DNA of 64,000 bases from a bacterium (GCA_014803525.1 JAAVBP010000005.1:1-64000); one strand, 5' to 3'. Counted from the first letter of the stretch, positions 8,421 to 17,588 are shown. Notes: generated from the sequence alone by a model not told the origin. Made by a program: numbers and translations.

Positions 8421-9509
8421 TTATGCAAATTTTAACAGTACCAATGCCAGCCCCGAAAACAGTATGGACAGAACAAAAAAGCGTTCTACGATTTTCGTTT
8501 CACCCCAGCCCAATTCTTCGAAATGATGATGCAGTGGTGCGCGCAGAAACACACGACGCCCCGTGCCGGTTGCGCGACGCGTAATTTTGAACACAACTGT
8601 CTGGATGAATGAAGACAACAATATCAAAACCATCATACCGGCGGCGACACCCATGATAATTTCAGACTTTAACAGCATCGCAACCGTGCCCATAAATCCA
8701 CCGAGCGCCAAAGACCCCACATCCCCCATAAAGATTGCCGCCGGTTTTGCGTTATACCACAAGAACCCCAGTACCGCACCAAACGCCGCCCCCAGAACCG
8801 CATACAATCCCGATGCACCTGGTAAAAATATCACGGTATCCATAAATCCAATGCGTGTCGCACCATACAGCGCCACCACCAACACCAACAACACCGGCAT
8901 ATATAATTTGGCCAACATTCCATCCAAACCATCTGTGATATTTGTTGCATTGGCCGAACCACAGATCACGAAATATGCAAACACAAAGTACAACAACCCC
9001 AACGGTAATATTAACCCAAATGGCAACGCCAATGAATATTCCGGAATATATGGCGGCATTGTTGAATTAATAAGATACGCCAGAACAATTACACACAACC
9101 CTTCCAGTATCAATCGTAATTTTGGCGACAACCCGTTTGAGGCCTTTTTTGATTGACTGGTTACTTTCTTATAATCATCGGCAAAGCCAATCAGACCAAA
9201 CATCATCAATGACGCCAGTGCAATCCATGCAACCTTGCTGTGCCATGGCATAAACAATACAGACGCCACCAAAATCGACACCACCACCAGTGCACCACCC
9301 ATTGTTGGCGTCCCGGCCTTTTTACGATGCGATTCCGGTACATTTTCACTGATCGGCTGACCCTTTTTCTGCCAGCGCCGCATAAACGTAACAAACGGGC
9401 GTCCAACCAGCAACATTATCAAAAATGCCAATCCGAACGCGGCTGCAAACTGGGCCCAACCACCGGCAAAGAAATAAAAACCACGGCTTATTAAAAAATC
9501 AGTCAGCAT
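8421..9509 (-). CDS. mraY: Phospho-N-acetylmuramoyl-pentapeptide transferase MraY
   Basis: Transfers phospho-MurNAc-pentapeptide to undecaprenyl phosphate to make lipid I. The 362-aa multi-pass membrane protein has KKAGTPTMGG and the Asp motif FADDYKK in the N-terminal third, NATNITDGLDG in the middle and the C-terminal HHHFE motif (LRAPLHHHFEELGWGE), all MraY signatures. A clear SD (AAGGAG) precedes the start. The usual downstream neighbour murD is missing: ftsW follows after 27 bp. Confidence 0.97.
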   Translation of the reverse strand: MLTDFLISRGFYFFAGGWAQFAAAFGLAFLIMLLVGRPFVTFMRRWQKKGQPISENVPESHRKKAGTPTMGGALVVVSILVASVLFMPWHSKVAWIALASLMMFGLIGFADDYKKVTSQSKKASNGLSPKLRLILEGLCVIVLAYLINSTMPPYIPEYSLALPFGLILPLGLLYFVFAYFVICGSANATNITDGLDGMLAKLYMPVLLVLVVALYGATRIGFMDTVIFLPGASGLYAVLGAAFGAVLGFLWYNAKPAAIFMGDVGSLALGGFMGTVAMLLKSEIIMGVAAGMMVLILLSSFIQTVVFKITRRATGTGRRVFLRAPLHHHFEELGWGETKIVERFFVLSILFSGLALVLLKFA

Positions 9510-9564
9510 AAAAATCTCCTTCTTATGCTGACCATTTTATCACAAGATTTAAGGAAAATAAATC

Positions 9565-9870
9565 TTATTTAGCAATGCATTCCGTCACAATGTCTTCATC
9601 CAAAATCATTGTCCATGCATCACCCTTGTTCCATAATGTAACCGCCGTATCATTCAATACGCCGTCGTATTTACCGCCCGATGCAGATACAGAATTTACC
9701 AATTCTACCGCATCACCGTTTAAAACAGCGTTGATTTTATCACCATCCGGCGACAGTGTTATTTCGACCGTATATCCACCACACTGTTGTACGATAACAT
9801 CAGATTTTTTATCCGCATCACATGCGGCCAGACCCGCACATACAATTCCCAATACAAATATTTTCTTCAT
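9565..9870 (-). CDS. MliC-like lipoprotein (putative lysozyme inhibitor)
   Basis: A 101-aa lipoprotein. Signal peptide with lipobox LAAC (Cys near residue 17), then a short beta-rich domain with VQQCGGYTVEITLSPDG, KYDGVLNDTAVTLWNKGDAWTM and a C-terminal Cys. The layout of an early Cys, a Y.NG...LW.KG.-like stretch and a late Cys matches the MliC/PliC family of membrane-bound C-type lysozyme inhibitors, which protect peptidoglycan from host lysozyme. The assignment rests on motif resemblance. It is a monocistronic gene between mraY and PBP1A. Confidence 0.6.
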   Translation of the reverse strand: MKKIFVLGIVCAGLAACDADKKSDVIVQQCGGYTVEITLSPDGDKINAVLNGDAVELVNSVSASGGKYDGVLNDTAVTLWNKGDAWTMILDEDIVTECIAK

Positions 9871-9927
9871 GAATTTGCCCCCATCTTTCTGGGGGCAATT
9901 ATATCACAAAAATACGCCGATTCGAAA

Positions 9928-12003
9928 TTAAAATACGCCACCAACAACCGCCGTTGCCGCGGGTGCAACAACCGCATCCCCGGCGGTATCACGCACCGGC
10001 GCAATTGGCGCCGGATTTGGACGCTGGCCGGGTTTAAATGCCTCTTGGATTATTGTTCCATTTGGATCGACCGCGGCGGACGCACCACTGCGCCGATTAA
10101 CACGCATAAACGTCAAACCGTCAGGCACCGAAAAAGGCTGATTCTTTTCACCCGCCAGTGCCACATTCATAAAGTCTGCAAACACCGATGCGGCCATATG
10201 ACTGCCCGCGCCTTTGCCCATCGGGCGCGGAGTATCATACCCCATATATACGCCAACAATTAAATTCTTGGAAAAACCGACGAACCATACATCCTTGACA
10301 TCGTTGGTAGTGCCGGTTTTTCCCGCAATGGTATGTCCGGGAACGCGTGCCTGGCGCCCTGTACCACGTTCAACCGCCCCCTGTAGAATCGATACAATCT
10401 GGTACAGACTTTGCGAATCGGACAGCGCATCAGACTGGGCTGTTAAATCCGGTGGCGTCAAATCATCCGACCATGCAACCATTTTATGCGCGTCCCCACC
10501 GATAACACGACCGTATCTGTCTTCGACATAGTCGACCAATTTTGGTTCAATCGCGCGTCCACCATTAATAAACGCAGAATACCCCAGAACCAGGCGTTCC
10601 AACGTCGTTTCGCCAGACCCCAATGCCATCGACAGATTCATATTACGCATATCCGCCGGATACACACCAAACCGCACCGCCGCATCAATTGCATTGTGAA
10701 CACCAATCTGTTCAACCAGGCGCACCACCGGCACATTGCGCGACGTTTCCAGCGCCAGACGCAATGGCACATCACCCATGAACTTTTTATCATAGTTTTC
10801 CGGTCGCCATTCGCGATTACCTTCGCGCATACCAACAATCGGCGCATCCAGTATCAACGCCTGTGGCGACATGCCGCGCTCTAGGGCGGCCAAATACACA
10901 AACGGTTTGATTGTTGATCCAACCTGGCGATATGCCTGGGTTGCGCGATTGAACGAACTGTCCGCAAAGCTGCGTCCACCCGCCATGGCCAGTATCCGCC
11001 CCGTATGCGGATTCATAACGATGATTGCCCCCTGCAGTTTTTCACTGCCGCCACGACCATTGTTATAGTTATCCAGTGCCTTGTTCAATGCAGCGGATGC
11101 GGCGCGCTGATATTCCGGATTAATTGTCGTTTTGATATACAGACCTTCGTTATACAATTGTTCGCGCCCGATGGTCCCCAGCAATTGGCGGCGCACATCT
11201 TCGGCAAAGTATTGGAATGCAGGTTCCATTTGGGCGGTAAATCCGCTGTTGATATTCAGTTCTTCTGCAGCGGCGGCATCGGCCTGGTCTTGGGTAATAT
11301 AACCCTCTTCTACCATGCGGCGCAGGACATAATTACGACGTTCCACCGCACGATCACGGTTATTTGGTGCCTTTGGCAGGGATGCCAAAAATGCACATTC
11401 CGACAGTGTTAATTCTGTTACCGGCTTATTAAAATACATCAGTGCCGCCGACCCAACACCATATGCGCGCGCACCCAAGAATATCTGGTTCAGATACAGT
11501 GTCATAATATGCTGCTTAGAGAAAGTGCGTTCCAACTTTAACGCCAAAATCGCCTCTTTTATCTTGCGCGAAATTGTGCGTTCAGATGATAAAAAGAAAT
11601 TCTTGGCCACCTGTTGCGTGATGGTGGATGCACCAGAAAAATTCGCATGAAATCCCATCGCCCCCAGTGCATTGTTCGCCGCCGCACGGATTATACCCTG
11701 CATATCAATACCCGGATGACGCCAGAAATTTTGATCTTCGGCCGCGACAAACGCATTAACCAATTGCGGTGGCATATCCGCAAAGTCGATAAAGACGCGC
11801 CGTTCTTCGGCATATTCAATCAGCAACGATCCATCCGACGCATACAGTCGTGTTGCCACCGGCGGCGCATATGTCGCCAGCTTTTTATAGTCCGGCAGAT
11901 CATTTCCATATATCAGCACCAACGCCGCCAACGCGGCAATCCCGGCGGTAAAGCACCAGAATATGATATTTAACAAAATGCGAAAAATTTTCTTTAAATT
12001 CAT
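9928..12003 (-). CDS. mrcA: Penicillin-binding protein 1A
   Basis: Bifunctional peptidoglycan synthase anchored by one N-terminal helix (residues about 8-30). GT51 transglycosylase domain: AAEDQNFWRHPGIDMQGI near residue 92 with the catalytic Glu, GASTITQQVAKN, and KEAILALKLERTFSK. Class A transpeptidase domain: active-site STIKPF (Ser near 367), SRN near 425, and KTGTT near 565. The 691-aa length is short of E. coli PBP1A (850) but normal for alphaproteobacterial forms. The Pro/Ala-rich tail is low complexity. No strong SD is seen (GGTCACT). Confidence 0.96.
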   Translation of the reverse strand: MNLKKIFRILLNIIFWCFTAGIAALAALVLIYGNDLPDYKKLATYAPPVATRLYASDGSLLIEYAEERRVFIDFADMPPQLVNAFVAAEDQNFWRHPGIDMQGIIRAAANNALGAMGFHANFSGASTITQQVAKNFFLSSERTISRKIKEAILALKLERTFSKQHIMTLYLNQIFLGARAYGVGSAALMYFNKPVTELTLSECAFLASLPKAPNNRDRAVERRNYVLRRMVEEGYITQDQADAAAAEELNINSGFTAQMEPAFQYFAEDVRRQLLGTIGREQLYNEGLYIKTTINPEYQRAASAALNKALDNYNNGRGGSEKLQGAIIVMNPHTGRILAMAGGRSFADSSFNRATQAYRQVGSTIKPFVYLAALERGMSPQALILDAPIVGMREGNREWRPENYDKKFMGDVPLRLALETSRNVPVVRLVEQIGVHNAIDAAVRFGVYPADMRNMNLSMALGSGETTLERLVLGYSAFINGGRAIEPKLVDYVEDRYGRVIGGDAHKMVAWSDDLTPPDLTAQSDALSDSQSLYQIVSILQGAVERGTGRQARVPGHTIAGKTGTTNDVKDVWFVGFSKNLIVGVYMGYDTPRPMGKGAGSHMAASVFADFMNVALAGEKNQPFSVPDGLTFMRVNRRSGASAAVDPNGTIIQEAFKPGQRPNPAPIAPVRDTAGDAVVAPAATAVVGGVF

Positions 12004-12097
12004 AGTGACCGAATTCTAAGACAAATATTTGCGGTTTGCAAGTTTTGATTCCATCGCACATAATCCGCGCCACCCCAAATACCGAATATGGTATATA

Positions 12098-13564
12098 TTA
12101 TTTCCATGCCGCCGGTATATCCGCATAATCATCCAGCCCTGTATCGCCAAGATAACACCCTCCAACCTGGACGCTTGTTGCACTTGGCCAGATTTTATAT
12201 AAATATTTGCCATTTATTTTTGCAGATGGCCCCGTCAGGGATGTGCCATTACAAAACATACAAAAAAACATACTCCTTTGCGCCGCGCCAGATATATTGC
12301 CGAACAGGTTTTCTGGGATGGATGTCAGGCCGCTGCATTTATAAAATGTGTATACAAACATATCCTCTGCCGGGGCGCCAGATATCCCCGCAAACAGGTT
12401 TTCGGGAATCGGCCCCGTCAGACCGCTACATTCATAAAATGTGCCATAGAACATACTGGACGCAGGCGCGCCAGATATCCCCGCAAACAGATTTCCCGGG
12501 ATCGAACCAGAAAGATTGCTGCATCCAGAAAATGTTTTATGGAACATACCCATCGCCGGGGCACCAGATATCCTTGCAAATAACTTTTCCGGGATCGAAC
12601 CAGTAAGGCCGCTGCATCCGGAAAATGTTTCTTTGAACATATACCATTCCGGTTTGCCAGATATCCCCGCAAACAGGTTTTCCGGAATCGGACCCGTCAG
12701 ACCGCGGCAGCTAGAAAACGTGCCATAGAACATACTTGATGCTGGCGCACCAGATATCCCCGCAAACAGGTTTTCCGGAATCGGACCCGTCAGACCGCGG
12801 CAGCTAGAAAACGTGCCACAGAACATACTTGATGCCGGCGCACCAGATATCCCCGCAAACAGGTTTTCCGGGATCGAACCGGAAAGGTTGCTGCATCCAG
12901 AAAATGTTCTATAAAATCTTGGCTGTTGGCCACTTTGCGCCCCATCGCCAATTGTTGAAAATATCGCCCCAAGGGCCCCTGATATCCCTGCAACATTGGT
13001 ATTGCTCCAAAATGATATCGCGGCGATAGCAGGTTTCGTGTTGTATTCCATGGCGCGTCCGCCAATACCGATGGTGCGGGCACCGGCGGCGCTGTATGTG
13101 TGACTATATGTTGTTTCACTTGTGTCGGTACGCTTGATTATATCGCGTGTGCCGTCACCCCAATCAATCATAAACGTACCACGCGCAGACATTTTAAAGC
13201 TAAAACTGGATGTGGTTGACGTTGTTGTCACAAAAAACTTTGGCGACCAATCGACTATCAATCGTGAAACAGCATCATTTGCCGCGACGGTATCGGCCGC
13301 GTACTGTGTGGCATATTCACTGTGCAGGTAATCCGTGGTCGCAGTGCCGTTTAGTCTTTTATTCGTGATATCCACCATCCCCAGCAAGTATTCCATATTT
13401 GCCGCAACCTTTGGGTTCGTGACAGATGGATTGTACGGTACAGTTATGCCCCATTTTTGTTCAATCAACAGGTGGATGTATTCTACATTAACCATTTCGG
13501 CGGCGCGCGCAGAATTACAAAACAAACAGCCCACAAAACCCAATAAAATTAATAATTTGCGCAT
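12098..13564 (-). CDS. BspA-like leucine-rich-repeat surface protein
   Basis: A 488-aa exported protein: signal peptide ending NSARA near residue 22, a PKD-like segment (GTFMIDWGDGTRDII, residues about 125-150), then at least seven 31-residue repeats of the form LTGPIPENLFAGISGAPASSMFYGTFSSC up to about residue 430, and a Cys-containing C-terminal cap (INGKYLYKIWP ... DIPAAWK). Repeats of this kind occur in BspA-like surface proteins of host-associated microbes and may mediate adhesion; here that is inference. The ATG at 13564 has AGGAGAAAG immediately upstream. The truncated gene at 32.7 kb shares the repeats and the cap. Two repeats are nearly identical in DNA, which suggests recent expansion. 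Confidence 0.8.
   Translation of the reverse strand: MRKLLILLGFVGCLFCNSARAAEMVNVEYIHLLIEQKWGITVPYNPSVTNPKVAANMEYLLGMVDITNKRLNGTATTDYLHSEYATQYAADTVAANDAVSRLIVDWSPKFFVTTTSTTSSFSFKMSARGTFMIDWGDGTRDIIKRTDTSETTYSHTYSAAGARTIGIGGRAMEYNTKPAIAAISFWSNTNVAGISGALGAIFSTIGDGAQSGQQPRFYRTFSGCSNLSGSIPENLFAGISGAPASSMFCGTFSSCRGLTGPIPENLFAGISGAPASSMFYGTFSSCRGLTGPIPENLFAGISGKPEWYMFKETFSGCSGLTGSIPEKLFARISGAPAMGMFHKTFSGCSNLSGSIPGNLFAGISGAPASSMFYGTFYECSGLTGPIPENLFAGISGAPAEDMFVYTFYKCSGLTSIPENLFGNISGAAQRSMFFCMFCNGTSLTGPSAKINGKYLYKIWPSATSVQVGGCYLGDTGLDDYADIPAAWK
12679..12864. repeat. 93-bp tandem duplication inside the LRR gene
   Basis: Two consecutive 93-bp units (31 codons) are almost identical, both holding GACCGCGGCAGCTAGAAAAC and differing at only a few positions. 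Neighbouring repeats encode the same motif but are clearly diverged in DNA, so this pair is the youngest. Confidence 0.8.
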
Positions 13565-13574
13565 TCTTTCTCCT

Positions 13575-13606
13575 CTGCCTAACAAAAAGGGTGGTTTGGA
13601 TTAGGC
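13575..13606 (-). promoter_or_regulatory. Inverted repeat just before the LRR gene ribosome-binding site
   Basis: TGCCTAA and TTAGGCA are separated by 18 nt and end beside the SD GAGGAG. The RNA could form a 7-bp stem next to the ribosome site. The same TTAGGC word occurs once more near 13690. A role is only inferred. Confidence 0.3.
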
Positions 13607-13783
13607 ATAGTTAGCACATAAAAAACACTGGATTTATGGGGTATTTTTTTCTAACATATATTCGAAAAGAAAGGACCCTTTTTATTAGGCAAAAAATGAG
13701 ATATAGCGGATCACCGACACACCAACTGCGCGGGAACAACAGAAATACACGCCTACTCTGGACACTGATAATTCTTTCGCTAT

Positions 13784-13812
13784 AAAAAATCCCGCAGATG
13801 CAGGATTTTTTA
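13784..13812 (-). terminator. Terminator after the tandem paralogue pair
   Basis: Inverted repeat AAAAAATCC...GGATTTTTT around a short GC core. It lies at the stop of the 107-aa gene and is symmetric enough to work in both directions. Confidence 0.7.
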
Positions 13813-14133
13813 TTTGGTACGTTGTGATTGTAATGCAATCTTATGTTTACACACGTCCAGTAATTCTGATACGTCCGCATGGGCCGCCCGGATATCAGAT
13901 ATTGCATTTCCTAAATACGGATATTCTGGGCGCCACTGGACCTGGATGGGTTCAACCCCGTTTATCAAAACCCGATAATAACCAAACCCACCCACCGGTT
14001 CAGACAGTTCCCCGATAATATTTCCATCACGACCAATAACATGATAAAAAATTCGACCCATATCGCCACCTGTTCTAACAATGGTGCTGGATTCAATTGT
14101 ATTTTTAATTTTTTGCTTCAAAGAATTGTCCAT
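13810..14133 (-). CDS. Unknown protein, tandem paralogue B
   Basis: A 107-aa protein of no recognised family, without signal peptide or membrane segment. It aligns along its length with the next gene upstream: both start M(D/N)NSLxxKI, then FYHVI, a central Gly-rich stretch (GGFGYYRVLINGV) and the shared V.WRPEY segment, and end basic. The central part looks like a small beta domain followed by a helix. It is 20 bp downstream of its paralogue and followed by a terminator, so they form a two-gene operon from local duplication. Confidence 0.7.
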   Translation of the reverse strand: MDNSLKQKIKNTIESSTIVRTGGDMGRIFYHVIGRDGNIIGELSEPVGGFGYYRVLINGVEPIQVQWRPEYPYLGNAISDIRAAHADVSELLDVCKHKIALQSQRTK

Positions 14134-14153
14134 GATTTTACCCCATGCAAATT

Positions 14154-14495
14154 TTATTTTGTGCGACGATTATTTCCAGACATCATTATTTGCTTTTGTA
14201 TCTTGCGATCACATGCAATTACGAACGACCGGATCCAGGCCTTGGTCGCACGCGCTTTTTCGGCCCCGGGCAAATCTATGAAATCATATTCCGGCCGCCA
14301 GTTTACATATAAAACCTGGGAACCATTGTATATAACACCATGTCCACCAAGGCCACTGAACGGAACCGTCAATTGAACAATCGTGCGCCCCGTATGATCA
14401 ATTACATGATAAAACATCAGATCCTGGTCCGTGCTTTTTAATACGCGCCCCGATGCAATCGCCGATATAATTTTTGTCTGTAAAGAATTGTTCAT
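14154..14495 (-). CDS. Unknown protein, tandem paralogue A
   Basis: A 113-aa cytoplasmic protein of unknown function, paralogous to the following gene (shared FYHVI, G.GG.GV..NG and VNWRPEY). Its C-terminus is helical and basic (WIRSFVIACDRKIQKQI). First gene of the pair. I see no catalytic motif. Shared segments separated by diverged linkers suggest an old duplication kept under selection. Confidence 0.7.
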   Translation of the reverse strand: MNNSLQTKIISAIASGRVLKSTDQDLMFYHVIDHTGRTIVQLTVPFSGLGGHGVIYNGSQVLYVNWRPEYDFIDLPGAEKARATKAWIRSFVIACDRKIQKQIMMSGNNRRTK

Positions 14496-14526
14496 ATTTT
14501 ATCCTGTTCTTTCTGTTTTTGATAAT

Positions 14527-14552
14527 AAAACCCGCCATGTGGCGGGTTTTAT
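14527..14552 (-). terminator. Terminator of the rplU-rpmA operon
   Basis: Perfect hairpin AACCCGCC ATGT GGCGGGTT with flanking A/T runs, directly after the rpmA stop. Confidence 0.9.
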
Positions 14553-14553
14553 A

Positions 14554-14820
14554 TTATTTCGCTTCGTCTTCTGGGATAACGTGAACCGTTTTGCGGTCGC
14601 CGTTGCCCTTTTTAAACTTTACGACGCCTGCGATTTTCGCAAACAATGTATGGTCTTTGCCCATACCAACATTCAAGCCCGGATGCACGGCTGTGCCACG
14701 CTGGCGAATGATGATATTACCCGGGATAACCTGCGCACCACCGGATTTTTTTACACCCAACCGACGTCCGGCCGAGTCGCGTCCGTTCGCTGATGCGGAA
14801 CCTGCTTTCTTATGTGCCAT
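14554..14820 (-). CDS. rpmA: 50S ribosomal protein L27
   Basis: An 88-aa ribosomal protein whose N-terminus reaches the peptidyl transferase centre. Signature [28 protein letters not shown] at the start, then [10 protein letters not shown] and [15 protein letters not shown]. Normal length. The N-terminal MAHKK form has no cleavable extension of the Firmicutes type. It is 31 bp after rplU, the usual rplU-rpmA pair, but the commonly following obg is absent. Confidence 0.98.
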   Translation of the reverse strand: MAHKKAGSASANGRDSAGRRLGVKKSGGAQVIPGNIIIRQRGTAVHPGLNVGMGKDHTLFAKIAGVVKFKKGNGDRKTVHVIPEDEAK

Positions 14821-14851
14821 AAATTCGCTCCTTTAATTTCCGTGACAGAAA

Positions 14852-15151
14852 TTAGCCTTTAATCTCTGTGATTTTCAAAACGGTGATATACTGACGATGT
14901 CCCGCCGTACGACGATAGTTCTGACGACGTTTTTTCTTGAACACCAAGATTTTATCAGCGCGTTTCTGTTCAACGACCGTGGCCATAACTTTGGCACCGG
15001 CAACAAACGGAGTACCGATTTTATCGCCCGCCATCAAAACCTGGTCAAATTCAACAGTGCCGTCGGCATTCAGTTTTTCAACCTTGATCGTATCGCCAAC
15101 CTTTACACGATACTGTTTACCGCCGGTCTGAAAGATTGCAAAATCGCTCAT
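14852..15151 (-). CDS. rplU: 50S ribosomal protein L21
   Basis: A 99-aa ribosomal protein that binds 23S r[27 protein letters not shown] at the N-terminus and [22 protein letters not shown] at the C-terminus are diagnostic. Length is normal. First gene of the operon, with a good sigma-70 promoter upstream. Confidence 0.98.
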   Translation of the reverse strand: MSDFAIFQTGGKQYRVKVGDTIKVEKLNADGTVEFDQVLMAGDKIGTPFVAGAKVMATVVEQKRADKILVFKKKRRQNYRRTAGHRQYITVLKITEIKG

Positions 15152-15206
15152 ATTCTTTCTCTTGTTTATTGTTGTTTATTAACACTTTGTCTAAAAGTTT
15201 ATGCAA

Positions 15207-15234
15207 ATAATATATGATTTCGCACGATTGTCAA
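15207..15234 (-). promoter_or_regulatory. Sigma-70 promoter of rplU-rpmA
   Basis: Minus-strand TTGACA (15229-15234), 16-bp spacer, TATTAT (15207-15212), about 55 bp before the rplU start. Confidence 0.75.
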
Positions 15235-15277
15235 GCATTTTGCATAAAAATTTATACAAAACTGTATTTTATATATT

Positions 15278-15306
15278 AAAAAATCCCCCGAACGATATCG
15301 GGGGAT
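15278..15306 (-). terminator. Terminator downstream of the 725-aa gene
   Basis: AATCCCCCGA ACGATA TCGGGGGATT hairpin, U-run on the minus strand, 20 bp past the stop. Confidence 0.85.
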
Positions 15307-15326
15307 TGATGCATATGCAGTCTTTT

Positions 15327-17504
15327 TTAGTCGGCCACCTTGCGAACACAAACCTCGTTCACAGAGTCAAAATCCAATCCGGCGGCGGTGCACTGCTCCG
15401 CGGTCGCCTTCCAGGCAGTGGTTTCCGAAGATGTTGTTTTCCAATTACGCACACCTTCGATACCGTTGCGTTGCAGGCACGCCTCGCGCATACCCTTGGA
15501 CGATGTTGCGGCGGCGCCACTGGCATACGAACCACTCAAGATTTCGCTTATCGTTATAATGTTGCGGCATTTATTTGTTTCATAGTCCGTGGTGTTATTA
15601 GTGCTGCTGCAACCATCTTCACTATCATCCTTATCAATCACAGCCTGCAGTGTGCTGTTCGGGGCGCCACAGATCATCTGTTCATAACAATGCGGTGCGT
15701 TTGCCACCTGTGAACAATATGTTTTGATGCGTGACGTACTCCAGGATGTATTTGCTGTTTCCTGGGTCGTATAGCAATCATACAATTCGGACAAGCATTC
15801 GTTAAAGTTGCTGATTGCACTGCTGTAATTAGACGCAATCGCATTTTCTTCTTCCTGGGCAAATTCCAGGCGCTTTTTCTGCAAGGCCTGTTGCGCGGCA
15901 ACCTTTTGATAGCCGATATTCTGGGCCGCCGTACGCAGCTGTTCGCCATATGCATCACAATCTGCATTTGCATCCAGCGCATACTTTTGCAAAATACTGC
16001 GACGGGCATCAGCCACCGGACCACGCAGGTTGGAATACGGGTCACCCGATGTGGATGTGTATCCAAAGCACGACGCGCTGTTCGATGATGTATAGCCACT
16101 GTTGCCGGTGACGAAGTTCAGCTCGTACGTGCCGGTATTCGATACGGAAATCTTGCTGTTATAATTATATGGACACTGGCTCGAACCATTTGTGCACTTG
16201 TTCGCACTGGATGGCGGTGTGCCGCAAGCCTCGTATATTCCATTAAAGCAGGAATCCAATACGCGGTTGCAAACATTGTTATGCGCGTATTCAAACAGTT
16301 CATATCCCCATGTTTCGGCCAGTGAATCTTTTAAATTATCCGTACTGGACAAAGAACCTGTCAAACCGGACATATTGGATACGACATTGGACAACGTATC
16401 AAATGCACTTAACAGATTATTATTATCGTTTTGAACGATGGTCAGGGTCTGTTCCTTGGCATTGGCCCATGATTGCAGGGACGCCAGAATATCACTGCCA
16501 TCGCCGTCGATGTTTGCAATATCAAATCCGAAATTATTTCCAGACGTAGAACAATATGACGGCTTTGCACAGCTGGTTAATGCGGTGCCATTGCTGCCAT
16601 AAATTCCATGTGCGTTACACCATTCGATGGCCTGGGTTGAACCAACACCATATTGATTGGTTGTTTCCTGCCATGAAACACAGTTCATAACTTTTTCAGC
16701 ATCGGTTAACTGAAACGCCTGGCTTACATCTTTGCCCTTGGTCGCAACCAGCAACGCCAGTTCACCTGACACCTTGATCAATTCTTCGTTGGCAGATTCC
16801 AGGGCTGTTTCCGCCTCTGCAAATGCCTTTACACGACCGGCGCATGCACAGCGACGCTGGGCCGCGTTACGGGCGGTACAGATTTCATCCATGCACGCAT
16901 AGTATGATTCCATACAGTTATTATATGCATCGGCCGATATCAAACCGGTTGTAGAATCAATAATATTTGAATAATTGCCGGTGTACAGTGCACTGGACAA
17001 ATATGTGTATGAATTGCCAGACGTTGTTGTGTTTGTACGACTGCCACGAATTATATTACCACTGACCGACACGCGGGCATTTGAATTCGTTGCCGTACGC
17101 GCAACGACGCCACGCGACGGCTGGGCCGTGCGGGTCGGTGATGTACGCGACGCAACACCGCGCGATGTTGTTGTGGCACGTGACGCGCCGGCATTGGTTG
17201 TGGCACGCGACGTGACGGCACTGCGTCCGGATACACTGCGCGTTGCGCCACTTGTTGCGGTGCGCGCAACCGTGGACGTGGCCGTTCCACGCGATGTGGT
17301 GGCACGATTTGACGTACGGGCGGATGTCGCCCCGGCGCCACGCGGGGACTGGACCGATGTGGTTGGCCCGGCGGTCGGCGCAATCGGATCTGCGAATACT
17401 GCGCGCATCGACAACAACGTCGAACACACAAAACCGGCACCCGCCAATAAAAACATTGTGCCGACTACATTTTTGCAAACTTCCCCGAAATTACGGTTTT
17501 TCAT
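15327..17504 (-). CDS. Large Cys-rich secreted protein of unknown function
   Basis: A 725-aa protein not assigned to a family. The N-terminus has a hydrophobic segment (MFLLAGAGFVCSTLLSMRAVFA) that works as signal peptide or anchor. Residues about 45-165 are extremely Thr/Ser/Arg/Ala-rich and repetitive (RATTSRGTA-like), probably a disordered stalk. The rest is Cys-rich (over 20 Cys), with blocks such as CMESYYACMDEICTARNAAQRRCAC and CLSELYDCY followed by predicted helices (EEENAIASNYSSAI), and a C-terminal CTAAGLDFDSVNEVC block. Paired Cys suggest disulfides in the periplasm or outside. The secreted proteins at 49.8 and 51.7 kb have a similar style. It has its own promoter and terminator. 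Confidence 0.75.
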   Translation of the reverse strand: MKNRNFGEVCKNVVGTMFLLAGAGFVCSTLLSMRAVFADPIAPTAGPTTSVQSPRGAGATSARTSNRATTSRGTATSTVARTATSGATRSVSGRSAVTSRATTNAGASRATTTSRGVASRTSPTRTAQPSRGVVARTATNSNARVSVSGNIIRGSRTNTTTSGNSYTYLSSALYTGNYSNIIDSTTGLISADAYNNCMESYYACMDEICTARNAAQRRCACAGRVKAFAEAETALESANEELIKVSGELALLVATKGKDVSQAFQLTDAEKVMNCVSWQETTNQYGVGSTQAIEWCNAHGIYGSNGTALTSCAKPSYCSTSGNNFGFDIANIDGDGSDILASLQSWANAKEQTLTIVQNDNNNLLSAFDTLSNVVSNMSGLTGSLSSTDNLKDSLAETWGYELFEYAHNNVCNRVLDSCFNGIYEACGTPPSSANKCTNGSSQCPYNYNSKISVSNTGTYELNFVTGNSGYTSSNSASCFGYTSTSGDPYSNLRGPVADARRSILQKYALDANADCDAYGEQLRTAAQNIGYQKVAAQQALQKKRLEFAQEEENAIASNYSSAISNFNECLSELYDCYTTQETANTSWSTSRIKTYCSQVANAPHCYEQMICGAPNSTLQAVIDKDDSEDGCSSTNNTTDYETNKCRNIITISEILSGSYASGAAATSSKGMREACLQRNGIEGVRNWKTTSSETTAWKATAEQCTAAGLDFDSVNEVCVRKVAD

Positions 17505-17551
17505 GTATTTCTCCCTGTATCCGGATTTTGCCGGAAACCTACCACTTATAC

Positions 17552-17577
17552 GACGTAGGAATGCGCATTCTTACGTC
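17552..17577. promoter_or_regulatory. 26-bp near-perfect palindrome in the leader of the 725-aa gene
   Basis: GACGTAGGAATGC/GCATTCTTACGTC is a palindrome with one mismatched pair. It begins a few bases after the expected transcription start, so it could be a repressor operator or a 5' RNA hairpin. Confidence 0.5.
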
Positions 17578-17588
17578 AAGCTGTGATA

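Noticed and set aside
13611-13907. 98-aa minus ORF upstream of the LRR gene
   Set aside because: It overlaps the terminator and the end of the 107-aa gene in another frame; composition is not protein-like.
17051-17478. Arg/Pro-rich ORFs opposite or in other frames of the 725-aa gene
   Set aside because: Frame shadows of its Thr/Arg repeat region.
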